The translations under genes were made by a program, and so were the position numbers. Positions 23,194 to 36,327 of a stretch of DNA of 64,000 nucleotides are shown here, one piece after another (position 1 is the first letter of the stretch; each line of letters begins with the position of its first letter). The stretch covers positions 2,232,001 to 2,296,000 of the forward strand of contig CAVNZM010000006.1 in the NCBI GenBank assembly GCA_963693365.1, in the 5' to 3' direction. The stretch is from Amoebidium appalachense. Lineage: Eukaryota; Ichthyosporea. The notes under the pieces are model-generated. The model ran no database searches. It was given only the letters and a program-made list of their open reading frames with translations, and was not told the origin of the DNA.

Positions 23194-23842
23194 ACGTGTG
23201 TGTGTGTGTGTACATGTGTGGACATGCCTGTGTGTGTATGTGTATGTGTGTGTGTGTGTGTGTGTGCTGAATCACAAATGTTGGTATTAAATTGCAATGA
23301 CATGCCCTCGTCTTTGCTGCCCGTATGACGATGTGTGTGCCTGTCAGCAGCACAAAGTTGTTGCGACAGAGTCTGTTAGATACACGCTCGTCCCCCCCCC
23401 TCCCCCCCCCCCCCCCCCCCCCCCCCAAAAAATAAAAATAAATAATAATAATAAAAAGCGGCCCTGCAGTTAGATCTGCACCATCTCTCCGACCCCAAAT
23501 CCGGCAGTTGATACCCCACCTACCCTGCCTGCCGGAACCCTTCTCCCCCACCTTTATCCAAGCCCGTGTGTTTGATTATTGATTGTACTTCCTGCCTGTG
23601 TTTGTTCCCCCCCCCCCCCCCCCCCCTCCCCCCCTCCCCCCTGCCCCCCTCCCCCCTCCCCTCCTCCCCCTTCCCCCCCCCCTCCCCCTCCCCTCCCCCT
23701 ACCCCTCGCCCCCGCCAACGGGGGGGGCTCCCTCCCGGCTGGGCCGCGCGGCACGTACGTTCCTGCATGCCTGCACGCGTATTCAATGTTTGTGCACATG
23801 CGTGGTTTCAAGGGCGTATCCCCCCCCCCCCCCCCCCCCCCC

Positions 23843-23880
<38 letters not shown>

Positions 23881-24056
23881 CCCCCTCTTCCCCAGCGATC
23901 CGGACGTCACATATTGCAACAGTGTTACTGCAATGCGATCTGCACTTTTTTGTCCGAGTCTGCACTTTTTTGTCCGAGTTCATGACATCACGTGTGTACG
24001 TTGCAAGGGGTGACTGGCCCACGGTGGCACGTCACACCGCCCTAGTGACTAGGCTA

Positions 24057-24765
24057 TGTAAACATGGTTGTGTATGTTGTCGGACGGACTACGGGAGTCG
24101 CGCCCTGTAGTTAGTCGCGTGTACTGGCCAATCAAAATGGTTGGTCAGGAAGCGGCTGTCGTCCGGGGGGGGACTCGTCCCACAATCGCATGGCGAACTG
24201 CCCCTGGGTAGGGCGGCAGTCTCGGCTAGATACGATCAGATTGGACACATGCCTGGATCCAGTTTTGTGGGTGCCGAGGTTAGTCCAACCTCAAGATTGA
24301 CACAATCCACATGACCAATGTCTGCCTACGCTATGATACACAACCAAATTTACATTGGCGACCGCGGCAGGAACCCAAGGGCGATGTTGGTCGGAGGGCC
24401 ACGCCTGTATAACCTTGGGTGGAGCCGTTCGCGGGTTGCTACGTCCTTGCCGGTGGGGTGTAGCGCGCGACTCTCCAACGGGAGGGGAGATGTACACATG
24501 GGTGTGCATGTTGTCGGAAGGAAGGACTACGGGAGATGCGCCCTGTGGTTAGTCGTGCATACTGGCCAATCAAAATGGTTGGTCAGGAAGCGGCTGTCGT
24601 CCCACAATCGCATGGCGAACTGCCCGTGGGTAGGGCGGCAGTCTCGGCTAGATACGATCAGATTGGATGCATGCCTGGATCCAGTTTTGCGGGTGCCGAG
24701 GTTAGTCCGATCTCAAGATTGACACAATCCACATGATCGGTGTCTGCCTAGATACCCGAATTTAC
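24057..24765. repeat. Tandem duplication, unit about 434 bp (second copy partial)
   Basis: 24057-24328 and 24491-24750 align with roughly 5-10% difference by eye. Shared blocks include GCCAATCAAAATGGTTGGTC, GGCGAACTGCCC and CTCGGCTAGATACGATCAGA. Similarity fades just after both copies. A short GGGGGGGGACTCGTCC insertion is unique to the first copy. No LTR hallmarks (terminal TG/CA, TSD) were found. Confidence 0.75.
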
Positions 24766-25715
24766 AGCTAGAGTGCATGGCCCTGTCAAGCCCTGTCACC
24801 TGTACAGGTTCAGGGACCAAAGCCGATTGGTCCGACATGAAGTAATGGGTTTGTGTTCCACACTGTATGGCCGGGTTGGTGGTTGAAGCTGGATCTATGC
24901 GAAATCATTTATAATCACAACAGGAAAGAGTACATAAAGCTTTAAAGTTTTTATTGTATATTTAGACGCGGGTATTTGACAAGCATATGGGGACAAACTT
25001 TACAAAGAGTCGGTACCCTGCAAAGGGCACATGGACCTTCGTGAGCTATGATTCGCAAAATGTCACATAGATTGAATACCGCAGTAGCGGCTCATTACAT
25101 AACACCGCGAGTTGCAACGTCACTGCAGGAACTGCAATCCAAAGACTCTGAGAGGTACACTGTATGTCACGTCGGTGATAAGACTTTTATTTCCAACAAT
25201 AACCAAATTATTAAAGCCTTTATCAGTTTTCCTAACGAATAATGAAATGCGGCGTTACGCTGTTCCAAAGCTGTCCCAAAGGGCGAATCAGCATCGATGT
25301 TCGTGACGCAGCGGCTCCGCAGTGCGCATGCCATCGATTTAAGAAAACGCCAATCAGAGCTCTCGAGCTGGGTACACCGCTCTACTGAGTACAGATTTGA
25401 TTAGATTAGAAAGCATCACTTGAGGAGAAGGAATATTCCCATTCCTGTTCGTGGGCACGGTAGGTCACGGTCAGGCGGCCACAGAGAGAGGGATATCTTG
25501 AAAAAGAGCAGCGAAAGTCTTTTGAACACATTTATGTTATCGAATAAAAACTCAAGAATGTATATGTAAATAAAGTTTGCTTTATGCCCTTTTTAGATTT
25601 TTGGAAAACATACAGCTTGACCTGTGCTGGACGCTATCCCGAGCAACATTACGCAATGAATGCTAGGTTTTACCCCTCTCTTAGAAAATAGATCCTTCAT
25701 CGGCCCCTTGTCAGG

Positions 25716-25723
25716 TATAAAAG
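25716..25723 (+). promoter_or_regulatory. TATA box of the Ca2+ ATPase gene
   Basis: TATAAAAG lies 168 bp upstream of the start ATG (25884). A transcription start near 25745-25750 would give a 5' leader of about 135 nt that is A-rich. An inverted CCAAT box-like ACGCCAATCAGAGC lies further up at about 25347. Confidence 0.6.
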
Positions 25724-25883
25724 CGAGCACAACCCTCAAATGCGAACTTCACCACAGTTTCATCCAGCCTTTGCAGTCAAACCTGACAAAGTCGCACAGA
25801 AAAAAAAAATTCTAGCCAAAAGGCTCCAAAAAAGAAAAGCTTAAAGTCAAAAAGAGCAAAAAAAAAAGCCAGCGAGTCCGGAT

Positions 25884-26352
25884 ATGTCTATCAGCCATGA
25901 AGCCCCCGCTAAGCACCTGCGACTGTCTGTTGGCGCCCTAAAGGGGCTGATGGAAGAGGCCACGGAAAATGCTGTATGTACCCACTGTGTGCATCTGGCG
26001 CGTGTTTGCATGCAACGCATACTCACTGTGTGCAATGTGCATGCACTTGCGTGTGTGTACTGGTTATGCGTATGGAAATGTCTGGATTTATTGTTTGCTG
26101 TGACGTTACCTGTGCTGTTTTCTATTTTTTTTCCTTGGGCCGGCCTGACGACCTTGTGCCTCATGTTCCTTTCTCAGGCTGGTTGCCAGCCTGGGAAATT
26201 TGGGTGTTTGACGGTCGCTGACGTGAATTAATCCTTAACAAAAAAAATAGAAAAGAAAAGAAAAAGAAAAAAAGAAGAAGAAGAAGGAGAAGAAGGGCGG
26301 GGGCAGGGCGGGGCAGGGCGGCAGGGGGGGGGGGGGGGGGGGGGGAGGGGGG

Positions 26353-26386
<34 letters not shown>

Positions 26387-26751
26387 GGGACGTTTTACAA
26401 TTACGATAGTGATTTTGCATGGCATTGTTGGTTCCTGCATTCTTTTCATAACAACTATGGGAAACCCATCATGTTGTTATTTTGGTGAGCGTATCATATC
26501 ATTTCTTGCCCACCCTATTGATCACTGCGGCGTCTTTCATGCAAATCACGTGTTACACACTGCTGTTGGCTAAGAAACGTTCAATGTCACCGAATTACTG
26601 AAAATCAAGGAAAACTGAAATATTCATGTGATTTGCCTTTTGGTATGTAATCCATGCGGGGACAGGCTAATGACAAGATTTGCAGGTCGAAACCATTCAG
26701 CGACATGGCGGCATTGAGGGCATTGCAGCCGCACTGCACGTCAACCCGAAC

Positions 26752-26837
<86 letters not shown>

Positions 26838-27136
26838 CGCACGCGCCTGCCTATTGCGTCGAAGTTGCGTGCTACACGTTGATTTGCATGCGCTGTGCAC
26901 GTCAACCAAGCAGTTGACTGCCCGGTTGACATGCACAGAGGAAGATCAACCGCTGCTACCGCATAATCTTTTTAATCCGCATACTATATAGTCATGATAA
27001 TTATAAATATTTCTCATGACTTATCATACCCCAGTGGGCCTGCAGAGTCATGACACTGCCGATCTCAATTCTCGGCGTCTTGTCTATGGCGTCAACCGCC
27101 TGCCTGCCCCAAAGCCAAAGGGGTATGTGATGCCCC

Positions 27137-27167
<31 letters not shown>

Positions 27168-28971
27168 AAAAAAAGAAAAAGAAAAAGAAAAAAGAAAAAA
27201 AGAACATAAAATATATAATAATCAAGTAAATAAATAAATAGAATACTAAACAACATAATAAACTTTAATTGAATGAAGAAATGAATGAACAAATAAAATT
27301 AAAAAACAAAATAATAATAAAAAGGGAATTCGGAAATTATGAAAGAGGAAAGATGGTGAAAGAAAATAAAAACAAACACATAGGAGGTTTTTGAGCGTTT
27401 TTGTATGTCTTGGGATTAACGTGTGGTATTGGAACTTTAGCATACGTGGGATGCATGCCGCCGTGTTCGATGCACGTTGAATGGGTACTTATACATGTTT
27501 CAGAAGCAGGCTGATATAGACTATGATAGTCTCTGGGGTGGTAACTTATGCGGGCATCGGTTGCTGCATCTAATGTGGGTGGGTTCGAAACGTTTACCTT
27601 AGGCTGCTGTATCTGATGTGTGTGGGGTGGGACCTTATATTTGGGGCCAGTGGGGCTTTATACAGGCTCTTGTATCTGATATGTGTGGAGTGGTTACTTG
27701 CATTATAGGCTGCTGTTTCTGATGTGTGTGGGGTGGGGGCTCATACGGGCTGCTTTATCTGATGTGTGTGGAGTGGGGACTTGTATTTGGATTGGGGCGT
27801 TCAGTGTACAGGCAGCTATATTTGATCTGTGTGGGGAGGGGACTTATACGACCTATGCAGGCTGCTGTATCTGATGTGGGCTGCGCTCAAGGACCCAGTG
27901 CTCATCATCTTGATGGCTGCCGGCTGCACCTCATTGGCCATCGGCATGATCGTCGAGGATGGTAGGGCCACGCACAGGCACACAGACACACACACACAGG
28001 AGCACAGGCACAGAGACACACACACACAGGAGCACAGGCACACGCACATACAGGCACAGGAACACAGGAATACAGGCATGCACACACACAGGCACACACG
28101 CATAGCGCATAGATACATACGCCGTCAGGTGCACATACACAGTTACACACACAGGCACACACAGGCACAAGCCTACACACTTACTTAAACAAACGCAGGC
28201 ACACGGACAAACACACAGGCACACACACGCGTACAGGTATACACACACGCTTTCACAACTGCACAAGCATATAGCGTGCAGCCACACATGCCTAATAAAT
28301 GTACGTGGGGGCACACATGCAAACACACACAGCAAGGGCAGACTAATATTCACATCGTGTGTGCACGTGTGAACTCTTGTGCCATGTGCTGGCTGGCATT
28401 GAGCAGGCACGCTCACACTTTGTCCGCGCGACCTTAAAGATGCACAGGCCCATGCACACACATTCACAATCACCTTTACGCGCATGCACCCACATGCAAT
28501 TTGCAGGATAATATGCCATTATGTTTGTGCACTGCTAACGGTGTGGTGGTGGTGGCACAGACAAGAGCCACGCCTGGATCGAAGGATTTCTCGTTTTGGT
28601 GGCGGTGGCGATAGTTGTTCTGAGTGCATCTCTCAATGACTGGAAGAAGGAAAGACAGTTTCATGAACTCAACAAGGTGAAGGAAGACTACAATGTGAAT
28701 GTATTGCGTGATGGTGTGTCCACCCAAATTTCACGGTATGATATACTCGTGGGAGATATTCTGCTACTGGCTCAGGGTGACGAGGTCGAGGCAGATGGGA
28801 TAGTCATTGAGTCGTCGGGGCTGAAAATTAACGAAAGTAGTCTGACGGGAGAGAGTGATGACATTAAGAAGACCCCTACCACCAACCCACAGGTAATGCC
28901 CCCCCCCCCCCCCCTTCCCCCCCCAAAAGCACACACACACACACAGACACACACACAGACACACACATACA

Positions 28972-29038
<67 letters not shown>

Positions 29039-29659
29039 ACACGCACACGCACACACACACGCACACACACACACACGTACACGTACTCAAGCACACGTGT
29101 GTGCACAGAGGCACACACACACACAGAACTACGCACATGACTCGCGTGGTGCACACAAACATTTGGTAGCACACATACACCGTGCGGTAGCACACAGAGG
29201 CATAATGGTAGCACACACACACACACACATATGGTAGTAGTAGTGGGCTCTAGCCGACCCCTATTTTTTTTTTTGCACAGAACAACAACCATATACCCCC
29301 CCCCCCCCCCCCCCCCCCCCCCTTACCCCCCCCCCCCCCCCCCCCCCCCCCGCTTCCCCCTTCTCCTCCCTTTTCACGGTAGCACATAAAACCACCCAAC
29401 ACCTCACACGTTGTCTCCCCCCCTCCCCCCCCCCCCCCCCCCCCCAACCTCCCCTCCCCCCCCCTCCCCCCAGGTGTATGGAGGCACGCAGGTGATGGAT
29501 GGTGCCGGGCGCATGCTTGTGCTTGCTGTGGGCACACACACACAGGCCGGGCTGATTGCCGAGCTGATAGGCGGCAGACAGGCCAGACCGGCCACAGCAT
29601 GTGCAGGTAGTGAGGGAGACACAGACACATACATTGCCACAGACTCTCCTGTCGGTAAG

Positions 29660-29701
<42 letters not shown>

Positions 29702-30393
29702 AAAGAACCTGCCGCCCGGCTGTTGCATGCGTGGCGTGTGTCTTGCTGTATGCCCGGGCAGTGTTCCTGTGTTTGTCTGTGTACCGCTTTGACTATGCAA
29801 CGTGTTTGATGATAGTGATTGGTGCCAATTATTACCAGGCTCTTGTTATTTTTCCAGTAAATGTTTGTTCTCCCCCCCCCACCTGCCTCGCATTTCATTT
29901 GCCTACATCCTCTCTATGCACATGCAACATACGCACATGCACCCATGCACATCCCCTCCTTCTCCCCTAATTGCCAATGTGTCCATTCATCGAATCTCCT
30001 GCCTCCCCCCCCCCCCCCCCCACCCCTCCACCCGGGCCCACCTCCCCCCCTCCCCCCCTCCCATCTACTCCCCCCCCTCGCCACCACCACCATCACGCTC
30101 CCACCACACTTCACCTCCTTCCAACACCACCCTTCATCTCTCCAGGAACGGGCAAGAAGGAATCAGCAGGCAAGGCACCAGCAGATGATACTGTGATAGA
30201 CACAGGCAGCCAGGCCACACTCAAAACAAGAAACAACACTGCACATGCGGGGGAGGAGGAGGAGGAGGAGGGCACCCCCCTGCAGAACAAACTCACACGC
30301 ATGATGGTGGCTATCGGATATATCGGTCTCACCGTGGCTGGATTGACCTTTGTGGTCATGTCGGTGAGGTTCTGCATAGAGACATATCCACAC

Positions 30394-30448
<55 letters not shown>

Positions 30449-31511
30449 TGAGTGTGTGTGTGTGTGTGTCCTTTCCCACGTGCATGCTTGCGTGTGTGTG
30501 TGTGTGTCTGTGGCGTGGGTGTGTATGTGTGCGTGCGCACTGTGGTTATGGGTATGCTCCCTTGCATGATACTCTCTAAGGCCTGGTGTAGGGCCCATTC
30601 ACCTCCCTACCAACAATGCAATCCACCTGTCTCACCACACCGCACTCACACAATGTGATCCTTGCAGGGGCTTTGAGAGTCGTGATCTTCGGCAGTTTGT
30701 CGACTTCTTCATAGTTGCCATCACCGTGCTGATCGTGTCCATCCCCGAGGGCCTACCCCTAGCCGTGACTCTCTCTCTAGCCTTCAGCATGAAGCGCATG
30801 CTAGCAGAGAACAATCTAGTGCGTCATCTGGATGCATGTGAGACCATGGGCAATGCCACGGCCATATGCTCAGATAAGACCGGTACCCTGACCATGAACC
30901 GCATGAAGGTCGTTCGGGCCACAGTGGCAAACATGCAGGTCGACCCGACCCGACCCCTCTCTGAATGTGCTGTGGCCCGGCCCGTGGAGCAGCTATTGGC
31001 CGAGGGTGTTGCTATTAATAGTGCCGCCGAGGTGCGTGGGCCCGCTAGTGGTGTGGGCACCATGCAGCATGTGGGCAGCAAGACAGAGTGTGCCCTGCTA
31101 GAGTACATCATGTCTCTGGGCCACGACTATAACACAACACGAGCCAACATCAGGCCCGCATGTGTGTTTCCATTTTCCTCGGCCCGAAAGTCTAGCTCGG
31201 TGGTGCTACCGGTCACAATCGGGTCGGGTCGGGCCGGGTACCGTCTGCATACCAAGGGGGCCAGTGAGATGGTGCTGGGGCGCTGCAGGCACTATGTGGA
31301 TGGGAGGGGGGTGGTGCAGGCACTGGATGACGTCACACGGGCACAGGTCAATGCCACCATCGTGGCCTATGCCTCGGAGCGTAAGTGCATGCATGCTGCT
31401 TTGCACACGTTCCCGGTTATAGGGATTCCGTTTTATCAGAAAAATTATTGGTTGGTGGAAGACCAGAGCTGTCTTGGGGATAGATGCTCCCCTCCCCCCC
31501 CCTTTTTTTTG

Positions 31512-31545
<34 letters not shown>

Positions 31546-32047
31546 GGAAGGGAGGGAGGGAGGGAGGGAGCTCTACCGTAACCTTTATCTTCAACTTGAA
31601 AGTAGTAAGAGCAAATACACAAACCCCCCCCCCCCCCCCCCCCCCCCCACCACCCAACAAAAACCGACTTTTTTTTTTTTTTTTTTTTGGGGGGGGGGGG
31701 GGGGAGGGGGAGGGATGAAGCAAGGGGGGAGCGGGGAGGGGGGGGGGGGGGGGGGAGGAATGGAGAGAGGGAGGGAGTTCTACCATAACCTTTATGGTCA
31801 ACTTGAAAGTAATCAGATCAAATACGCAACCCCACCCCTCATTACCATCACCAGCGCCACCCACCCACCCATCAAAAACCGACTAAGCCCCCCCCTCCCC
31901 CCCCCCCCCCCCCCCTCCCCCCCAATCAAAAACCGACTAATTCCTTCCTCTTCACCTCCCCCTGCCCCTCTACCCCCCTCCCCCAATCCCAAAAACGTCC
32001 CCCTCCCCCCCCCCCCCTACCCCCTCCCCTCCCCCCCTCCCCCCCCC

Positions 32048-32078
<31 letters not shown>

Positions 32079-33502
32079 AGGTCTGCGCACGCTGTGCCTT
32101 GCCTACAAGGACATACCCGACCCCCTCCCCTGGGAGGAGATTGGATCGGACCCCCTAGAGCATGACCTGATCCTATTGGCCCTTGTGGGCATCGAAGACC
32201 CTCTCAGGCCCGAGGTGCCTGGCGCCATCAGTCAGTGCAAACGGGCAGGAATCACTGTGCGCATGGTCACGGGGGACAATGTGATTACGGCGGCGGCAAT
32301 AGCGAAAAAGTGTGGAATTTTGGCATCATCTGAGGACTTGGTGATGGAGGGCCCTGACTTCCGCAAACGCGTGCTCGACTCTAACGGCAACATCATCCAA
32401 TCAGAGATGGATAAGATCTGGCCCCGATTACGTGTGCTTGCGCGATCCTCGCCTGCAGACAAATACACGTTGGTGGCAGGCATGCTTGCAAGCACATGTG
32501 GGGAGAGACAGGTAGTGGCGGTGACGGGGGATGGCACAAACGATGCGCCTGCACTCAAGAGGGCAGATGTTGGGTTTGCCATGGGCATACAGGGCACTAT
32601 TGTGGCCAAGAATGCAAGTGACATCATTCTGATGGATGACAACTTCAACTCGATAGTGGTGGCTGTGAAGTGGGGACGTAAGTGTTCACACCCACACTCG
32701 CACACACGGTTTATGTCTCTCTGCCTCCCCTCCCCCCCTCCCCCCCCCCCCCCCCCCCCTTCCCCTTCCCCCTTGCCCCCTCTCTCCCTCCCCCCAGGCC
32801 CTCCTTTGCATACGCGTTTTGTGCTCTACACCTTCTCCCCTCTCCGCTCTCCCCCCCCCCCCCTACACACACAGAAACAGTCAGCATGTCACATCCCGCA
32901 CACGGTTAGTGCCTGTGTGGTCGTCTTTCTTCTCTGCTAGGTCAGGACTCCACATCTTATGGAAGAGCTGACCGACTTTCTCCTTCCCCTCCCCCTCCGC
33001 CTCCCCCCCCCCCCCCACCCACCCATCCACCCTTTCCCCCCTCTCTCACCCTCCTCCCCCCCCTCCCCCCCCCCCCCCCCCCTCCCCCCGCCCCTCCCAC
33101 CCCCCCCCCCCCCCCCCCCGCCACCCACGCACAGGCAATGTCTACGACAGTGTAGCCAAGTTTGTGCAGTTCCAACTCACCGTCAACCTAGTGGCCTTAA
33201 TTCTGGCCTTTACCTCCGCCTGCATCATCAAGCAGAGCCCCCTCACTGCCACCCAGCTGCTGTGGATCAGTCTCGTATTTGACACCCTGGCTGCCCTGGC
33301 CCTGGCCACAGGTATAAAGCCCCCCCCCCCCCCCCCCCCCTCCCCCCCCCCCCCATTCTCTTCCCTCTGAGAAGAAAAGGGAAGAGAGGAAGAGCTAAGG
33401 GTGTACGCACCTCGACCCACGCACTCGCACAGCAAGCTGCCCGCTTTCACCCTTATTAAATGTATAGGTGACATTAATACGCAACACGCTTTAGTAATAT
33501 CG

Positions 33503-33543
<41 letters not shown>

Positions 33544-34282
33544 TTCCCCCTCCCCGGCACACACAACTATGCTGCGTACAGCTGCACGAACGCCGTTTTG
33601 ATCATACCAACTAATACATCCCCATTCTCCCAACTAGTATAACCCCCCCCCCCCCCCCCCCCCCCCCCTCCTCCCCCTTCACACCCACAATTCATCCCCA
33701 TCCTCCGGACTCATGAACCCCCCCCCCCCCACCCCCCCCTCCCCGTCAACCAATGCACCCCCTCCCCCCTGACCCTGCCTCCCAAATAATACACCCCCCT
33801 CCTTCTAACTAACACCACCCCCTCCCCCCTCCCCCAGAACGTCCCACAGACAACCTCCTAGACCGCAATCCCTACGGCCGAGACAAGCTCATCATCTCCC
33901 GTCGGATGGGGGGGTTCATTGTGGGCCATGGAATTTTCCAGCTGATTCTGTGCTTCTTCCTGACCTTCTATGGCCACGTGCTCTACGGGCTGGAGAATGG
34001 CAGGGGCCAGGAGGCCAGTGTGCACTACACGCTAGTCTTTAACACGTTTACCTTCTGTCAGTTCTTTAACGAGATCAATGCACGCAAGCTCAAGGGGGAG
34101 AGGAATGTGTTTGGGGGGTTCCTACGCAACAAGTACTACCTGCTGATCATGGCTGTGCAGGTACGTGGGTGCTGTGGGGTTGGGTTCTTTGAGTGTTTGT
34201 AGATGTGTGTGTGTTTGTGCGTGTATGCATGTGTCTCCCTCTGTGTGTGGGTGGGTTGGTGGTTGAGTGGATGTGTGTGTGT

Positions 34283-34313
<31 letters not shown>

Positions 34314-35573
34314 GGGGGAAGGGCTGGGGTGGGGTGGGGGAGGGGGGAGGGTTCGGTGTGTGTGGGTGGGTGAGTGGGTGGGTAGGGGGCGGGGGGGAGG
34401 GGGGGGGGGGAAGGGGGTGGGGGGGTGGGGGGAGGGGGGATGGGTGCGTGTCGGTGGGTGCATGGGTGGGTGGTTGTCTGTGTCTGTGTTGGTGGGAGTC
34501 GCGGGGGGGAAGGGGGAGAGGGTTCAGGGTACCGGCTGACCTGTTTAATTGTCTGGGAGGTGTTGTGGGGTAGGTGCACCTCTCAGGCAAGTCCACTCCA
34601 GCCACATTCCTGACTTCTTCCTCCCCCCCCCCCCCCCCCCCCCCCACCCTTCTCCCCCCCACAGATCTCTCTGCAGGTGATACTTGTGCAGTTCGGCAGC
34701 ATTCTGATTGGTGCAAAGCCACTGCCCCTGCGCCTGTGGCTAGCCAGCATAGGCATGGCCTCTCTTTCTCTGCCCTGGCACCTACTCATCAACAGTGTCA
34801 ATCTCTTCCTGCCTAGGTCTGTAAGACAGGCCTTGACTCGGCCACTCAGCCGCAAGTTCTGGGTGCGTGGATGGGCACGGTACAGAGGTGTGCCCATGCC
34901 TACAAAGGAGAGAGAGGGTGGGAGGCCACGCCACAGCGCCATATTGAGAGACCCCCAGTCTGCACGGGTATGTGTGTCCGTGTGTGCTCTTGCACATGCA
35001 TGCGAGCATGCATGTGCATGTTCTCCCCCGCACAGTAGAGAGGGTGGGTGTGGGAAAATCGAGCGGGGGTTGTAGGGGGGTGTGGCCGTGTGTGTGTGTG
35101 TGTGGGTTTGTGTGTTTTTCCTGGGGGAGGGGGGGGGGGGGGGGGGAGAGGGGGGGGGGGACTTTCAAAAGTGTAGGCAGATGTGGATGTGGGCGGACTG
35201 CCCGGTTATGATATTCCTGAAGCTTGTTTTAGCCAATCAGGCGCAGCCATCAGGACTGGTGTCAGCCAATCGATTCATGGCAGGGCAAGGGTGGATGCAG
35301 GGGAGGGGGAGGGGGAGGGGGCAGAGAGTGTGAAAGAGAGAGAGACAGACAGAATGAGATTTTTGCAGTGGAACAAAGGCTCCCCCCCCCCCCCCCCCCC
35401 CCCGGTCATCACTAACAGTGTGTTCTTTGCCACAGCCCATGGACATGTATGAGAGCACGCTGGTGCTGATGCTGCAGCAGGCAAAGAGCCCCGGCCAGAG
35501 ACTGAGACTAGCAGCTAGGCTGGTGACGTACAGGCACAGGAGGGAGGAGGCTAGGAAGAGCATGGTGTTCTAG
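25884..35573 (+). CDS. Plasma-membrane-type (P2B) Ca2+-transporting ATPase
   Basis: Thirteen exons: 25884-25973, 26686-26752, 27035-27122, 27861-27961, 28561-28892, 29474-29654, 30146-30395, 30668-31380, 32081-32677, 33135-33311, 33838-34160, 34665-34967, 35436-35573. Phases agree throughout and give 3360 nt, 1119 residues. It pumps Ca2+ out of the cytosol using ATP. N-terminal [16 protein letters not shown] is the P2B signature. Others are TGES (211-214, actuator), IPEGLP (395-400, M4), the phosphorylated D439 in [14 protein letters not shown] (566-570, nucleotide site), TGDN (671-674) and [12 protein letters not shown] (756-767). M6 reads WISLVFDT, with Ser852 where P2B pumps have Asn; D856 is kept. 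After M10, [14 protein letters not shown] is basic and aromatic like a calmodulin-binding helix, so animal/fungal-type C-terminal regulation is possible. An acidic insert (EEEEEEG) lies in the loop before M3. Exon 6 could end at 29606 instead. Confidence 0.93.
26755..26830. repeat. (GT)n microsatellite at a splice donor
   Basis: A GT tract of about 75 bases begins exactly at the donor of Ca2+-ATPase exon 2 (AACG|GTGTGT), so many GT dinucleotides compete at the splice site. It ends in alternating GC. Confidence 0.9.
27559..27878 (+). repeat. Minisatellite copying the exon 4 acceptor of the Ca2+ ATPase
   Basis: Degenerate copies of AGGCTGCTGTATCTGATGTG start at about 27559, 27601, 27664, 27707, 27747 and 27810, and the real acceptor and exon start is at 27859. 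Spacing varies from 40 to 63 bp. Between copies are TGTGG(G/A)GTGGGG-type spacers. At least four upstream copies keep an AG before GCTGCTG or a close relative, so they are potential decoy 3' splice sites. Confidence 0.85.
28922..29034. repeat. (CA)n microsatellite
   Basis: A CA-rich tract, uninterrupted at about 28976-29034, in the intron after Ca2+-ATPase exon 5. Confidence 0.85.
31550..31840. repeat. Direct duplication inside a Ca2+-ATPase intron
   Basis: Two copies of about 62 bp (about 31556-31622 and 31766-31830) share ACCTTTATSKTCAACTTGAA and CAAATAC. Poly-C, poly-T and poly-G runs separate them. A CAAAAACCGACT block recurs three times nearby. Confidence 0.7.
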
Positions 35574-36249
35574 TGTGGGTCATATGCAGTGCAAGGTGTT
35601 CTACAACAGGGTGGAAGTTGCACAAGGCACACGTGTGGTCCGACGAGGCACACACACACCCAAATTTAGTATCCTTGCCATAGCATTGGCTTGGCAGGCA
35701 CGTTTAGAGCTCTGCAAATCCGTGCAAGCGAATTTAGTTGTTATGAAGGTGTCTATCTTTTTATTTTGAGCGTATAAGCCGTGAAGCCAGTGTATGGCCG
35801 GTATGAAGAAAATAGCATATGGGTATGAAGTATTATACTTATGTCAATAGTTGGTTGGTCACAAAAATGCATGTAAAATATGATTTTGTTTACAGATGGC
35901 AGAATGAGTTAGGTATGAAATACTTTTGTGTCGGTTCCAAAACCAATGAACCTCTCAGAAGTTTGGAGATCTTTAAACTTGTCCTAGCTAGCCACCTCCC
36001 CCCCCCCCCCCCCCCTCCCCCGCCCCCCCACCCCCTCCACCCCCCGTCCCTCCCTCCCTCCATTAACCCTATACACACGTGCATGCATGTGCGCAGATAC
36101 ACATACATAGACACACAATTGTGTGCATGTGCACCCGCGCACAACGCGCACACAAAGGTCAGCACATGCGCTCGTACACACATAAACACATATAATTCCG
36201 CGTGCACACCCACCTAGCCACACAGTCACACACGCACGCACGCACACGC

Positions 36250-36327
<78 letters not shown>

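Noticed and set aside
24057-24750. LTR pair
   Set aside because: Copies differ too much at their edges, lack TG...CA ends and have no flanking duplication.
25048-25242. 64-codon frame upstream of the Ca2+ ATPase
   Set aside because: Short, no motif, and lies in the putative upstream regulatory region of the ATPase.
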